Shown here: positions 16,426-25,643 of the stretch, piece after piece
Position numbering within the stretch: the first letter of the stretch is position 1
Layout of the letters: every line of letters starts with the position of its first letter
Assembly (NCBI RefSeq): GCF_900176325.1
Contig: NZ_FWXK01000003.1
Coordinates: forward strand, 1-64,000
DNA length: 64,000 nucleotides
From: Aerococcus suis
GTDB taxonomy: Bacteria > Bacillota > Bacilli > Lactobacillales > Aerococcaceae
Reading direction: 5' to 3'
Program-made: the position numbers and the translations under genes
Notes under the pieces: generated by a model
What the model saw: the letters and a program-made list of their open reading frames with translations, nothing else
Told to the model about the DNA's origin: nothing
Database searches by the model: none

Positions 16426-17067
16426 ATGCGTGTACGACATAAACCATGGGCGAAAGATTTATTAAACGAGCATCCTGAATATGTTGTCCAAGCTTCTGAA
16501 GATTTAAAAGGGGAGTGGGAAAGTGAATTTAAAAACACTCATCCGATTCATCTAGAAGTAGGATCAGGAAAAGGGCAATTTATTGTTGGAATGGCTAAAA
16601 AATTTCCTGACATTAATTTTATTGGAATTGAAATGTTTGATAGTGTGTTAGTGACAGCTCTGCAACGAGCACTAGAAGAAGATTTACCGAATTTAAGGTT
16701 AATTCGAACCGATGGACGTAAAGTCTCTGAATATTTTGCTTCTGGAGAAGTTGAGCAATTATATTTAAACTTTTCTGATCCATGGCCAAAAAAACGCCAT
16801 GCTAAACGACGGTTAACTCATAAAAATTTCTTATCTGCTTATGAAAATATCTTGCCTAAAGAAGGTCGTATTCAATTTAAAACGGATAATCAAGGGTTAT
16901 TTGAATATTCATTATGTAGTATGTCGCAATATGGGATGGTATTTGATAACATTTCTTTAGATTTACATCATAGTGATATTGACAATCATGTCATGACAGA
17001 ATATGAAGAAAAATTTTCTAAAAAAGGGCAAAGAATAAACTATTTATTAGCACATTTTAAAGCATAA
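16426..17067 (+). CDS. trmB: tRNA (guanine-46-N7) methyltransferase TrmB
   Basis: 213-aa SAM-dependent methyltransferase that makes m7G46 in the tRNA variable loop. The SAM-binding motif LEVGSGKGQF is at about residues 44-53, and FSDPWPKKRHAKRRL, characteristic of TrmB, sits near the middle. The length is typical. ATG behind AGGAGG. Confidence 0.95.
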   Translation: MRVRHKPWAKDLLNEHPEYVVQASEDLKGEWESEFKNTHPIHLEVGSGKGQFIVGMAKKFPDINFIGIEMFDSVLVTALQRALEEDLPNLRLIRTDGRKVSEYFASGEVEQLYLNFSDPWPKKRHAKRRLTHKNFLSAYENILPKEGRIQFKTDNQGLFEYSLCSMSQYGMVFDNISLDLHHSDIDNHVMTEYEEKFSKKGQRINYLLAHFKA

Positions 17068-17069
17068 TT

Positions 17070-17101
17070 GAAAGGAGGAATCTTCACGATTCCTCCTTTT
17101 G
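17070..17101. terminator. Bidirectional terminator after trmB
   Basis: AAAGGAGGAATC/GATTCCTCCTTTT stem with a 5-nt loop between convergent genes. Confidence 0.9.
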
Positions 17102-17102
17102 A

Positions 17103-17474
17103 TTATTTCACAGCATAAACATCTAACACTTCACCGGTGTATGCATTAGCCATAAATTCATATTGAATGACTTGATTATTTTCTAATCTAGAGACACCGC
17201 CATAAAACACTTTTTGTGTTTGACCATAACGTTCAGTATCTAATGGTTGTAATTCAATCCAAGAACCTTCGATTGGACCATTTGTTTCTGATGCTTCGAA
17301 TAAGGATTTAACATGTTCTAGAACATCTTTACCATCTGCATAAGTTTCGCGACCCATATAAAGCGCAGCAGTGACACCACCAATAATAAGACCGCAACTA
17401 AATAGAATACCGCCCAGTAGATAGTCACTATTGTCACGGGTACTATCTAACCAATTTTTATTTGAATGAAACAT
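17103..17474 (-). CDS. Membrane-anchored PepSY-like protein
   Basis: 123-aa protein with one N-terminal membrane segment (LLGGILFSCGLIIGGVTAAL, about 22-41) and an extracytoplasmic C-terminal domain whose end (YEFMANAYTGEVLDVYAVK) resembles a PepSY repeat. PepSY proteins are thought to inhibit or modulate peptidases near the surface; here the role is unknown. ATG 17474 is chosen behind GGGAG; the frame stays open further upstream but without ribosome sites. It is convergent with trmB. Confidence 0.7.
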   Translation of the reverse strand: MFHSNKNWLDSTRDNSDYLLGGILFSCGLIIGGVTAALYMGRETYADGKDVLEHVKSLFEASETNGPIEGSWIELQPLDTERYGQTQKVFYGGVSRLENNQVIQYEFMANAYTGEVLDVYAVK

Positions 17475-17505
17475 TTTATAAACTCCCTTCGTACTTATCC
17501 TCCTT

Positions 17506-17514
17506 AGTATAGCA
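17506..17514 (-). promoter_or_regulatory. Extended -10 promoter of the PepSY-like gene
   Basis: TGCTATACT on the minus strand, about 32 nt upstream of the ATG. Confidence 0.5.
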
Positions 17515-17650
17515 ATTTCCTTATTAAAAATATAGTCAGAGCTTTGTCTAGTAGGAAAAGTTGGGTCATTTTTATTGGTCAAGTAATGGTTTGCTTTTAA
17601 GGACTTGACGTTATATAATTTTATAGGGAATATGAACATTTTTTGTTAAG

Positions 17651-17675
17651 GTCTAGGTCATGCTAGACGTTTTTT
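17651..17675 (+). terminator. Terminator-like hairpin in the ytpR leader
   Basis: GTCTAG/CTAGAC stem with a 6-nt loop and GTTTTTTG, 50 nt upstream of ytpR. A possible promoter (TTTGCT, 18 bp, TATAAT at about 17593-17622) lies before it, so the hairpin may sit in the 5' leader. Confidence 0.45.
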
Positions 17676-17726
17676 GTTATTGCAATTATTTAGACCACGT
17701 TCATAAAAAAGGAGTTATATATACGT

Positions 17727-18353
17727 ATGTGGATTAGCTTTTATAATAAAAAAGGCGTGGGCGATGTGCTCATGTTCACTAAGGGAAATTTAGAGCGTGA
17801 GAAGGTTGGCGTTCAAACAGTAGCCAACGTGACACGAATCTTTGATAAGGAAACTGGAGAAACGTTTGGTTACAATTTTCATGATATTTCCGATCGTCTT
17901 GAAATTGAAGGAAATGGTCAAGTTCATTTAAGCGATGTTCAAATGGATACCTTGAATCAAATGATTTATGAACAAGGATATGAACCTATCCCGTACGACA
18001 ATCGTCCGCGAATTGTTGTAGGTGAAGTGGTATCATGTGTGAATCATGAAAACTCTGACCATCTTCATATTACTGAAACACGAGTTGAAAATGAAACTTA
18101 TCAGATTGTTTGTGGAGCGCCTAATGTTCATGCTGATATGCGTGTAGTCGTCGCTTTACCTGGAGCTGTCATGCCAGATGGTCAAGTGATTTGGCCTGGT
18201 GAATTACGAGGTGTTGCAAGTTATGGAATGCTATGTTCTGCTTATGAATTAGGTGCTGATCCTGAACATCAGAAAAAAGGGATTTTAGAAATTCGTGCAG
18301 ATGTAGAAACAGGGACACCATTTGCTGATATTAGTTCCGACGAAATGCTTTAG
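17727..18353 (+). CDS. ytpR: YtpR, tRNA-binding-domain protein
   Basis: 208-aa protein with a C-terminal EMAP/CsaA-like tRNA-binding OB fold (IVVGEVVSCVNHENSDHLHI onward, about residues 91-200), including CGAPNV and GVASYGMLCSAYELG, as in the N-terminal tRNA-binding region of PheRS beta. The first 90 residues are the DUF4479 region. Function is poorly defined. It is followed after 17 nt by a short low-complexity gene and then murC, the ytpR-sftA-murC order of many Bacilli. Confidence 0.9.
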   Translation: MWISFYNKKGVGDVLMFTKGNLEREKVGVQTVANVTRIFDKETGETFGYNFHDISDRLEIEGNGQVHLSDVQMDTLNQMIYEQGYEPIPYDNRPRIVVGEVVSCVNHENSDHLHITETRVENETYQIVCGAPNVHADMRVVVALPGAVMPDGQVIWPGELRGVASYGMLCSAYELGADPEHQKKGILEIRADVETGTPFADISSDEML

Positions 18354-18370
18354 ATAAGGGGGAAAAGAAG

Positions 18371-18979
18371 ATGGTACGAAAAGAATTTGTTCCTTTTTTT
18401 GAGAAACATAATGATGAACGTCTTTCAAAAAAAGCTCGTACTGTTTCTTTCCCAAATTATATGAATTGGTATGTTCCAGAAGAGTTAACGACTCGAGAAC
18501 ATCATGCTAAAAAGACATCTCATTTTCAATCAGGCTCGGCTGATAATCGGGAAACGTCGCGAGATTTAGAACCGATGAATTGGTCACGGCCTCAAACGTC
18601 TACTAATGGAAGAGCAATAGTGACCGATGAAGTCCAACGGGATGATAAAGAGATGATGCAACGACGAAAATTACGGCACCAAGCAATTCGTCAAGATTTA
18701 GCAGAGTATCAAACTTATCAAATGCGGCAACCATTTAAGCGTACACCGACCCCATCGATATGGCAGGAGCCAAAAGGCAGTCAATCATCTCATCGTTGCA
18801 ACGAGTCAATGGCCTCTAAAAGTCGTGATTCGCTACCAGAACAATCAAAGCAAGTGCAATCGTCAACGCCAAAGCAACCGAAGAATAAAATAAAGCCTAA
18901 AAATCATTTAAATAAAGGATTAGAAACGATTATGTCACAGGAGCAAACGCATAAAGGGAATTCTCGTTTCTTTTCATAG
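18371..18979 (+). CDS. Low-complexity protein in the sftA position; possible SftA N-terminal remnant
   Basis: 202-aa hydrophilic, largely disordered protein rich in Gln, Ser, Arg and Lys. It has no membrane segment and no Walker motif. In many Bacilli the gene between ytpR and murC is the soluble FtsK-family DNA translocase SftA (YtpS/YtpT), which has a poorly conserved basic N-terminal part followed by the motor. Here only about 200 residues exist and murC follows at once. Residues 121-132 (PFKRTPTPSIWQ) are reminiscent of the short Pro-rich motif near the N-terminus of such translocases. I infer a motor-less remnant; an unrelated protein is also possible. Ribosome site AAGGGGG. Confidence 0.55.
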   Translation: MVRKEFVPFFEKHNDERLSKKARTVSFPNYMNWYVPEELTTREHHAKKTSHFQSGSADNRETSRDLEPMNWSRPQTSTNGRAIVTDEVQRDDKEMMQRRKLRHQAIRQDLAEYQTYQMRQPFKRTPTPSIWQEPKGSQSSHRCNESMASKSRDSLPEQSKQVQSSTPKQPKNKIKPKNHLNKGLETIMSQEQTHKGNSRFFS

Positions 18980-19029
18980 TGCCGATGATTTGAAGTGCTT
19001 AGGAATGTTAGATGTCAGGAGTTATAAGA

Positions 19030-20367
19030 ATGGATAAACAACAAATTTTTCACTTTATTGGAATTAAAGGATCTGGAATGAGTGCTTTAGCATTAGTTTT
19101 ACACGATTCTGGCTATCAAGTTCAAGGATCAGATGTGGACACTTATTTCTTCACTCAAAAAGGGATTGAAGAAGCAGGTATTCCAATTTTTCCATTTAGT
19201 GCAGATAATATTAAAGAAAATATGACCGTGATTTGTGGGAATGCTTTTACGGACGATCATGAAGAAGTTGTCCGTGCTAAAGAATTAGGGTTAGAAGTGA
19301 CTCGATATCATACGTTCCTTGGAAAATTTATTGAACAATTTACAAGTGTAGCAATTACAGGTTCACATGGTAAAACATCAACAACTGGCTTGATGGCACA
19401 TTTAATGAGCGGATTAGAACCAACAAGTTACCTTATTGGAGATGGAACAGGTAAAGGAGCCAAAGATGCTGAATATTTTGTTTTAGAGGCTGATGAATAT
19501 CGGGAACATTTCCATGCATACTATCCAGAATATGCCATCTTTACGAATATTGATTTTGACCACCCTGATTTTTATGAAAACATCGAACAAGTTTATGAAG
19601 CTAACTTGAAATTCGCTAAACAAGTGAAACAAAAAGTGATTGCTTTTGGGGAAGACCCTTATCTTCAACGATTTAAAGATGAAGTAGCAGACGTTAGTTA
19701 TTATGGATTCTCAGACCAAGATGATATTCAAGCAAAAAATATTGTTCGTGATACTGAAGGCTCTCATTTCGATGTTTATGTCGAAAATAATTTCTATGGC
19801 CATTTTGACATTGTAAGCTATGGTAAACATAATATCTTAAATGCATTGGCTGTTATCGGATTTTGTTATTTTGAAGATTTTGATCCACAAAATGTTGCAG
19901 CTGAATGTTTATCCTTTAAAGGGGTAAAAAGACGTTTTACTGAGAAAAAAATCTCTGATATGACAATTATTGATGATTATGCGCATCATCCTCAAGAGAT
20001 TCGAGCAACAATTGATGCGGCACGTCAAAAATATCCAACAAAAGAAATTATTGCTATTTTCCAACCACATACATTTAGTCGAACAATTGCCCTAATGGAT
20101 GAATTTGCGACAGCTCTTGATTTAGCTGATAAAGTGTATTTATGTGATATTTTTGCATCAGCTAGAGAAGTTGATCAACACCAAGTTAAAATTGAAGATT
20201 TAGCTGAAAAAGTGACGAAACCAGTTGAAGTCTTACCATTGGAAAATGTTTCACCATTATTAGATTATCATGATGCCGTAGCAATCTTCATGGGAGCTGG
20301 GGACATTATGAAATTTGCCTATGCTTATGAAGAATTACTCGGACAAATTCAATCAACTCATCATTAA
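19030..20367 (+). CDS. murC: UDP-N-acetylmuramate--L-alanine ligase MurC
   Basis: 445-aa cytoplasmic ligase that adds the first amino acid of the peptidoglycan stem peptide. The N-terminal FHFIGIKGSGMSALA is the UDP-binding glycine-rich loop and GSHGKTSTTG (about residues 109-118) the ATP P-loop. Mur ligase middle and C-terminal domains (DDYAHHPQEI, FQPHTFSRT) are intact. ATG 19030 is chosen behind CAGGAG; ATG 19012 lacks a site. galU follows after 17 nt. Confidence 0.96.
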   Translation: MDKQQIFHFIGIKGSGMSALALVLHDSGYQVQGSDVDTYFFTQKGIEEAGIPIFPFSADNIKENMTVICGNAFTDDHEEVVRAKELGLEVTRYHTFLGKFIEQFTSVAITGSHGKTSTTGLMAHLMSGLEPTSYLIGDGTGKGAKDAEYFVLEADEYREHFHAYYPEYAIFTNIDFDHPDFYENIEQVYEANLKFAKQVKQKVIAFGEDPYLQRFKDEVADVSYYGFSDQDDIQAKNIVRDTEGSHFDVYVENNFYGHFDIVSYGKHNILNALAVIGFCYFEDFDPQNVAAECLSFKGVKRRFTEKKISDMTIIDDYAHHPQEIRATIDAARQKYPTKEIIAIFQPHTFSRTIALMDEFATALDLADKVYLCDIFASAREVDQHQVKIEDLAEKVTKPVEVLPLENVSPLLDYHDAVAIFMGAGDIMKFAYAYEELLGQIQSTHH

Positions 20368-20384
20368 TATTTAGGAGGCCAGTT

Positions 20385-21260
20385 ATGACTAAAATCAAAA
20401 AAGCCGTTATCCCTGCAGCAGGATTAGGGACCCGTTTTTTGCCAGCTAGTAAAGCAATGGCTAAAGAAATTATCCCTATTATGGATAAACCCATTATTCA
20501 ATTTATTGTTGAAGAAGCCATTGAGGCTGGAATTGAAGAAATTTTAATCATTACTGGACGTAATAAACGTTCAATTGAAGACCATTTTGATGCGAATTAT
20601 GAATTAGAAGATAATTTAAAACAAAAAGGTAAAACGGCTATGTTGGAAATGGTAGATGCGACGAGTCATTACAATATTCAGTTCAGACGTCAACATTATC
20701 CTGATGGCTTAGGAAATGCTGTTTTAGAAGCTGAATCATTTGTAGGAGATGAACCTTTCTTACTAATGTTGGGAGATGACTTACTTGTCGATAAAAAACC
20801 GCTATCTAAAACGTTAATTGATCAAGCTGAGTCATTAGGTGGTATGCATATTGCTACTCAATCAGTTCCAGAATCTGAACGTTCACAATATGGAGTAGTT
20901 GAACTACAAGATAATGATGGTGTTGAAGAAGTTAAACGTCTAATCGAAAAACCAAATAATCAAGAAACGGAAAGTACGCAGGCCATTTGTGGACGATATA
21001 TTTTAACACCGGATATTTTTAATGTGATTGACCAGACAAAACCTAATGTATATTCTAAAGAAATTGAATTAACAGATGCTTTAAATACAATGGCAGAAAC
21101 AGAAGTCATTTATAATTATTCATATACCGGTGAATGGTATGAGGTTGGAGAACCATTTGGATTGGTCAAAGCAAGTATTCAATATGCGTTGAAACATCCA
21201 GAAACGGCTGAAGGATTTAAAAAATACTTAAAAGAAGACATTATTCCTCAGTTGAAATAA
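20385..21260 (+). CDS. galU: UTP--glucose-1-phosphate uridylyltransferase GalU
   Basis: 291-aa nucleotidyltransferase that makes UDP-glucose from UTP and glucose-1-phosphate for glycolipids, teichoic acids and polysaccharides. Signature VIPAAGLGTRFLPASKAMAK lies at the N-terminus, with LMLGDDLLVD as the metal site and RLIEKP downstream. Normal length. AGGAGG ribosome site. The product would feed the GT4 glucosyltransferase near 61.6 kb (inference). Confidence 0.95.
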   Translation: MTKIKKAVIPAAGLGTRFLPASKAMAKEIIPIMDKPIIQFIVEEAIEAGIEEILIITGRNKRSIEDHFDANYELEDNLKQKGKTAMLEMVDATSHYNIQFRRQHYPDGLGNAVLEAESFVGDEPFLLMLGDDLLVDKKPLSKTLIDQAESLGGMHIATQSVPESERSQYGVVELQDNDGVEEVKRLIEKPNNQETESTQAICGRYILTPDIFNVIDQTKPNVYSKEIELTDALNTMAETEVIYNYSYTGEWYEVGEPFGLVKASIQYALKHPETAEGFKKYLKEDIIPQLK

Positions 21261-21275
21261 CATGATATTTTGTTT

Positions 21276-21312
21276 TAAGGAGATTAGGCAGTTGGACTGT
21301 AAATCTCCTTTT
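21276..21312 (+). terminator. Terminator after galU
   Basis: AAGGAGATT/AATCTCCTTTTT stem enclosing a small inner CAGT/ACTG helix. Confidence 0.85.
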
Positions 21313-21336
21313 TATATTTTTAGGAAGTAGGAGTCT

Positions 21337-22344
21337 ATGATTAGAATCAAGCAAGCAATTTTACATATTTTTGATCCTGGGAGTTTAGAACCCATATTAT
21401 CCAATAATTTATTGGCAATTGATCATTATGATATTAAGCAATATATCGAAAAGAAATTGTCTCGTATTAAACAGTCTGATAAGCAGAAAGAGTGTCAATT
21501 GACTGATGAAAGTGTTGTTTATTCGTTTTTAAAAAAAGTGCCAGAAAATTTTATTGCTCAAACACAAGCACTTAGTCAACAGTTTTATGATTTAACGGCA
21601 CCGAATCCTGATATACCAACTGCAGATTTGTTATGGATTGAGTATGAAGAAGATGATCAATTATTTTTAGCGATGTTAAAACTAAATCATACCCAACAAC
21701 TTACCCATTTTGTTGATTATGCTGAGGATGGCATTAAAAACAATCTGATTATGAATCAAGTCATCCTCCCTAGTATGAGTCAAACGATAGAAGAAGGATT
21801 TATTTTTAATGAAAATTCAGACAACATACAAATCATTGAGAAAAAACATTTACTCGAAAATGAGGGTGAAAAAGTTTTTTATTTGAGTGAGAAGTTCTTA
21901 AAGGTTGCTCCTAAACCATCGATGAATGAAACGATTCGACAAATGAAAAAAGCAGTCAGTCAAACAGCTAAAAAATTTAATGAGTCAGAGTATCAACAGT
22001 TAGCTGTAGCAAAACAAGCTATTTTTGAAGAAGTTACTGAAAATGATTTGTTGGATAATCAAAAATTTGCTGATAAGGTTTATGGTAATAATGCTAGTCA
22101 AAAAGCAGCATATATTGAAGCAAGTTCAGATAACGGGATTAACCAAGACCACCCATTACCAGCATCGGCCCAATTAATGCCCAATCGTATGCAACGTCAA
22201 AAATTAAAGTTATCCAATGGTATAGAAATGACCGTACCAATGGCACTATTTAATGATCCAGAGGTCATTGAAATTCAAAATAACCCTGATGGCACTTTAC
22301 GAATGATTTTAAAAAATATCGAAGAGATGAAAAATATTTTTTAA
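21337..22344 (+). CDS. NA37/YejK-family nucleoid-associated protein
   Basis: 335-aa soluble protein. The start (MIRIKQAILHIFDPGS), the KYF-like core and the overall layout match the 37-kDa nucleoid-associated protein family (NdpA/YejK), which binds DNA and in Gram-positives is found both in chromosomes and near phage or defence genes. There is no recognisable catalytic motif. It has its own ribosome site (GGAAGTAGGAG) and stands between terminators and promoters as a single gene. Role inferred only from the family. Confidence 0.75.
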   Translation: MIRIKQAILHIFDPGSLEPILSNNLLAIDHYDIKQYIEKKLSRIKQSDKQKECQLTDESVVYSFLKKVPENFIAQTQALSQQFYDLTAPNPDIPTADLLWIEYEEDDQLFLAMLKLNHTQQLTHFVDYAEDGIKNNLIMNQVILPSMSQTIEEGFIFNENSDNIQIIEKKHLLENEGEKVFYLSEKFLKVAPKPSMNETIRQMKKAVSQTAKKFNESEYQQLAVAKQAIFEEVTENDLLDNQKFADKVYGNNASQKAAYIEASSDNGINQDHPLPASAQLMPNRMQRQKLKLSNGIEMTVPMALFNDPEVIEIQNNPDGTLRMILKNIEEMKNIF

Positions 22345-22391
22345 TTTGAGTAAAAAACGATTCAATATCTCATGCATCGGCCGATTGCTAA

Positions 22392-22420
22392 TTTACCATT
22401 GAAGCGTTTTAGACTATACT
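22392..22420 (+). promoter_or_regulatory. Promoter of the M3 peptidase gene
   Basis: TTTACC, 17 bp, TATACT, ending about 28 nt before the ATG at 22449. Confidence 0.6.
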
Positions 22421-22448
22421 AGTATTTAAAAAGTAAGGAGATTTGACT

Positions 22449-24266
22449 ATGGTAATTAAAGAAACATGGAACTTAGATGATTTATATCCAGGTGGTCTTC
22501 AAGGAGAAGCTTATAAAGCGCATTTAAATGCATTAATTGAAGAACGCGATGAACTCATGCAAAAAATGGCAAACTTTGATTTAGAAAGTTTGAATGAATC
22601 AGAACCGTTCGTACAGTTATTAAAAGAAATTGCTCATTTTGCGGCTGGACATTTACATGCAGCAACTTATGCACAAATGGTCGGTGATGCGGATATGCGT
22701 GATGAAACAGCGACTGAAATGGTGCATTATTTGGAAATGATTGAGCAGCCTTTCCAAGCAGCCTATAAACAGTTTATAAAAAAATATACGTCTGTAACAG
22801 ATGAACAATGGCAAATGTTATTAAAAGATGATTATCTAGATGACATTCGTTTTGTCCTTAATGAAGAACGAGCAGCGGCTAAACGGTTACTGAGTGATGA
22901 AAGTGAAGCATTATTAGCTCAATTATCTAGTGATGGTTTAAATGGGTGGTCTTCTATTTATGATACGACGAGTGCTAGTCTAACCATTAAAGTTGAATTA
23001 AGTGACGGAAAACATGAATTTTCTGTTGGACAAGCAATGAATCGCATGTATGGTGATCCTAATCCAGAGAATCGACGCAAAATTTTCGTTGCTTGGGAAG
23101 ATGCATTTACCGAAGCAGGCCCTATTTTTGCTGATATTTTAAATCATCTTGCTGGTTATCGTCGGACAACACAAAAAAATCATGGCTACACCCATTATTT
23201 AGATGAACCATTAGAATGTAATCGTATGCAAAAAGCCACTTTAGAAGCAATGTGGCAAGCAGTAGATGCTAGTAAAGATATTTTTATTGACTTCTTAAAA
23301 CGGAAACAACAATTATTAGGCATGGAACAATTAAATTGGCAAGATGTGGATGCTCCATTAACGTTTACGGATACTGAACCCGTTGCTTATAATTATCAAG
23401 AAGCATGTGATTTTGTTGTGGAACAATTTGGAACCTTTGGACCTAAATTACAAGCTTTTGCTAAACACGCTTTAGAAAATCGTTGGGTTGAAGCTGAAAA
23501 CCGTAGTGGGAAACGTCCAGGGGGATATTGTACCGATTTACCACTTGTGAATGAATCACGAATTTTTATGACATTTACGGGTTCTGCTAGTGATGCGAGC
23601 ACTTTAGCTCATGAATTAGGTCATGCTTTCCATACTGATGTATTAAAAGATGCTCCATATTGGAATAGAAATTATGCGATGAATGTTGCTGAGACAGCAA
23701 GTACACTAGCCGAAACCATTGTTGCAAATGCTAATTTAGCTAAAGCGGATACTGCTAAACAACGGTTGCAACTTCTAAATGTCAAACTGGAAAATGCGAC
23801 GGCGATGTTTTTAAATATTCGAGCACGTTTCTTATTTGAATCAAAATTTTATGAAGCAAGAGAAGCTGGTTTTGTCAGTGAGTCGCGCTTAAATCAAATG
23901 ATGGAAGACGCACAAAAAGAAGCTTATGGTGATGCTTTAGATGTGAAACATTCTCATTTCTGGGCAAGTAAACTACACTTCTTTGCTGATGATGTTCCAT
24001 TCTATAATTTCCCATATACATTTGGTTATTTATTTAGCTTAGGCTTATATGCAGAGTTTCTAAAAGATACGGATGGCTTTGAAGAACGTTATATTGCTTT
24101 GTTAAAAGATACAGGTAAAATGACTGTAGAAGATTTAGCTAAAAAACATTTAAATGTTGACTTAACGCAAATTGAATTTTGGCAACAAGGTGTTGAGTTG
24201 GCTGCTGAAGATGCTAAACGGTTTATCGCTGAATCAGAACCTTTTATTAACGAATCAATGGATTAG
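22449..24266 (+). CDS. M3-family oligoendopeptidase (PepF-related)
   Basis: 605-aa zinc metallopeptidase that cleaves short peptides in the cytoplasm. The active site TLAHELGHAFH carries HExxH, with the third ligand Glu in MNVAETASTLAE. The N-terminal helical region (about 1-200) is the PepF/M3 lid. It is distinct in sequence from the second M3 enzyme at 49335. ATG 22449 lies 8 nt after AAGGAG; the in-frame TTG at 22443 is too close. folC follows after 14 nt, so the two may be co-transcribed. Confidence 0.9.
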   Translation: MVIKETWNLDDLYPGGLQGEAYKAHLNALIEERDELMQKMANFDLESLNESEPFVQLLKEIAHFAAGHLHAATYAQMVGDADMRDETATEMVHYLEMIEQPFQAAYKQFIKKYTSVTDEQWQMLLKDDYLDDIRFVLNEERAAAKRLLSDESEALLAQLSSDGLNGWSSIYDTTSASLTIKVELSDGKHEFSVGQAMNRMYGDPNPENRRKIFVAWEDAFTEAGPIFADILNHLAGYRRTTQKNHGYTHYLDEPLECNRMQKATLEAMWQAVDASKDIFIDFLKRKQQLLGMEQLNWQDVDAPLTFTDTEPVAYNYQEACDFVVEQFGTFGPKLQAFAKHALENRWVEAENRSGKRPGGYCTDLPLVNESRIFMTFTGSASDASTLAHELGHAFHTDVLKDAPYWNRNYAMNVAETASTLAETIVANANLAKADTAKQRLQLLNVKLENATAMFLNIRARFLFESKFYEAREAGFVSESRLNQMMEDAQKEAYGDALDVKHSHFWASKLHFFADDVPFYNFPYTFGYLFSLGLYAEFLKDTDGFEERYIALLKDTGKMTVEDLAKKHLNVDLTQIEFWQQGVELAAEDAKRFIAESEPFINESMD

Positions 24267-24280
24267 GAAGCAGGTATATT

Positions 24281-25582
24281 GTGGAATATGAAGAATTAGA
24301 GCAACGCGTTAATATGGCACCGATTGGTACAGCTAAATTAGGTATTGATAATATGCGGATGCTAATGGAGCATCTAGGAAATCCTCAAGAAGAATTACCT
24401 ATTATTCATATTGCCGGAACTAATGGAAAAGGTTCAACTGCAAAAATGACGGCAACAGTTTTGGAGAAAGCGGGTTATCGTGTCGGATTATTTACTTCTC
24501 CGTCCTTAGTCGATTTTAATGAACGGATTCAAATTAATCGTGAGCCTATTAGCGATGAGGCTCTCAGCTCATTAATTGATTGGGTGAATCATCGGTTGCC
24601 AGAAGATTTTGTTGCTACGCAGTTTGAGATGTTTACAGCATTAGCATGGGTGGCATTTTGGCAACAAGATGTTGATATTGTTGTCATGGAAGTTGGGTTA
24701 GGAGGACGCTTAGATGCGACTAATATCATTACCCATCCGTTAATATCTGTTATTACTAAAATTGCTCTGGATCATGTTCATATTTTAGGGAATACATTAG
24801 CAGCGATTGCTGGAGAAAAAGCTGGGATTATTAAAGAGCACCGGCCAGTTATTTCCTATCCACAAGATGACGAAGTGACACCAGTTATCGCAAAACGTGC
24901 TGAAGAATTAGCAGCACCACTAACGGTAGTTGATGAGAAAGAACTTCACTATGCTATCGATAATTCATTGGAACAAACTTTTGAGTATAAAGATGAGAGC
25001 TACACCATTACTTTATTAGAAGAACATCAAATTATGAATGCAACAGTGGTTATCGAAATTATTCATAATCTACGGAATATGAGATGGAATATTTCCAATA
25101 GGGCATTACACGATGGCCTATATCAAACGCAGTGGGCGGCACGCTTTGAACGCTTCCATATTTTGGATACAGATATTATTATTGACGGTTCTCATAATGT
25201 CGATGGGATAACGGGATTGCGTCGTAACCTAGAAAGATATTATCCGGATACCTATCGATTAGGGGTGATGGGTATGGTAGCTGATAAGGATATTGATACC
25301 GTTCTAAAAACGATATTACCTGTTTTTGATGCTATTATTGTTACGGAACCTAATAATCATCGAGCTATGCCAGCAAATGAACTGGCCCATAAAATTGCTG
25401 AGACGCAGTTAATAGCGACTGAAAATATAATTGTTGAACCTGATTTCAATCAAACATTAGCAGTAGCAAAACAATGGTTGTCTCGTATTAATTGTGAAAA
25501 AATGCTTACGTTATTTGGAAGTTTTTATTTTGTGGGAAATTTGCGAAAAGATTTGCTTCAATTTCAACAAGAATCGAAATAA
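24281..25582 (+). CDS. folC: Bifunctional folylpolyglutamate/dihydrofolate synthase FolC
   Basis: 433-aa Mur-ligase-like enzyme that adds glutamate to folates. ATP P-loop IAGTNGKGSTAKM (about residues 44-56), metal-binding VVMEVGLGGRLDATN, and C-terminal IDGSHNVDG are intact. The start is GTG with AGGAAG upstream at fairly long spacing; no in-frame ATG gives the conserved N-terminus. Confidence 0.94.
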   Translation: MEYEELEQRVNMAPIGTAKLGIDNMRMLMEHLGNPQEELPIIHIAGTNGKGSTAKMTATVLEKAGYRVGLFTSPSLVDFNERIQINREPISDEALSSLIDWVNHRLPEDFVATQFEMFTALAWVAFWQQDVDIVVMEVGLGGRLDATNIITHPLISVITKIALDHVHILGNTLAAIAGEKAGIIKEHRPVISYPQDDEVTPVIAKRAEELAAPLTVVDEKELHYAIDNSLEQTFEYKDESYTITLLEEHQIMNATVVIEIIHNLRNMRWNISNRALHDGLYQTQWAARFERFHILDTDIIIDGSHNVDGITGLRRNLERYYPDTYRLGVMGMVADKDIDTVLKTILPVFDAIIVTEPNNHRAMPANELAHKIAETQLIATENIIVEPDFNQTLAVAKQWLSRINCEKMLTLFGSFYFVGNLRKDLLQFQQESK

Positions 25583-25643
25583 AAGACAATTACTGAAGGA
25601 TTCGTTATAATATAACTATAGAGCTTTTGAAAGGAGCATAATC

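Noticed and set aside
20306-20494. Minus-strand ORF predicting a hydrophobic 62-aa protein across murC/galU.
   Set aside because: It overlaps the conserved end of murC and start of galU and has no ribosome site; a shadow frame.
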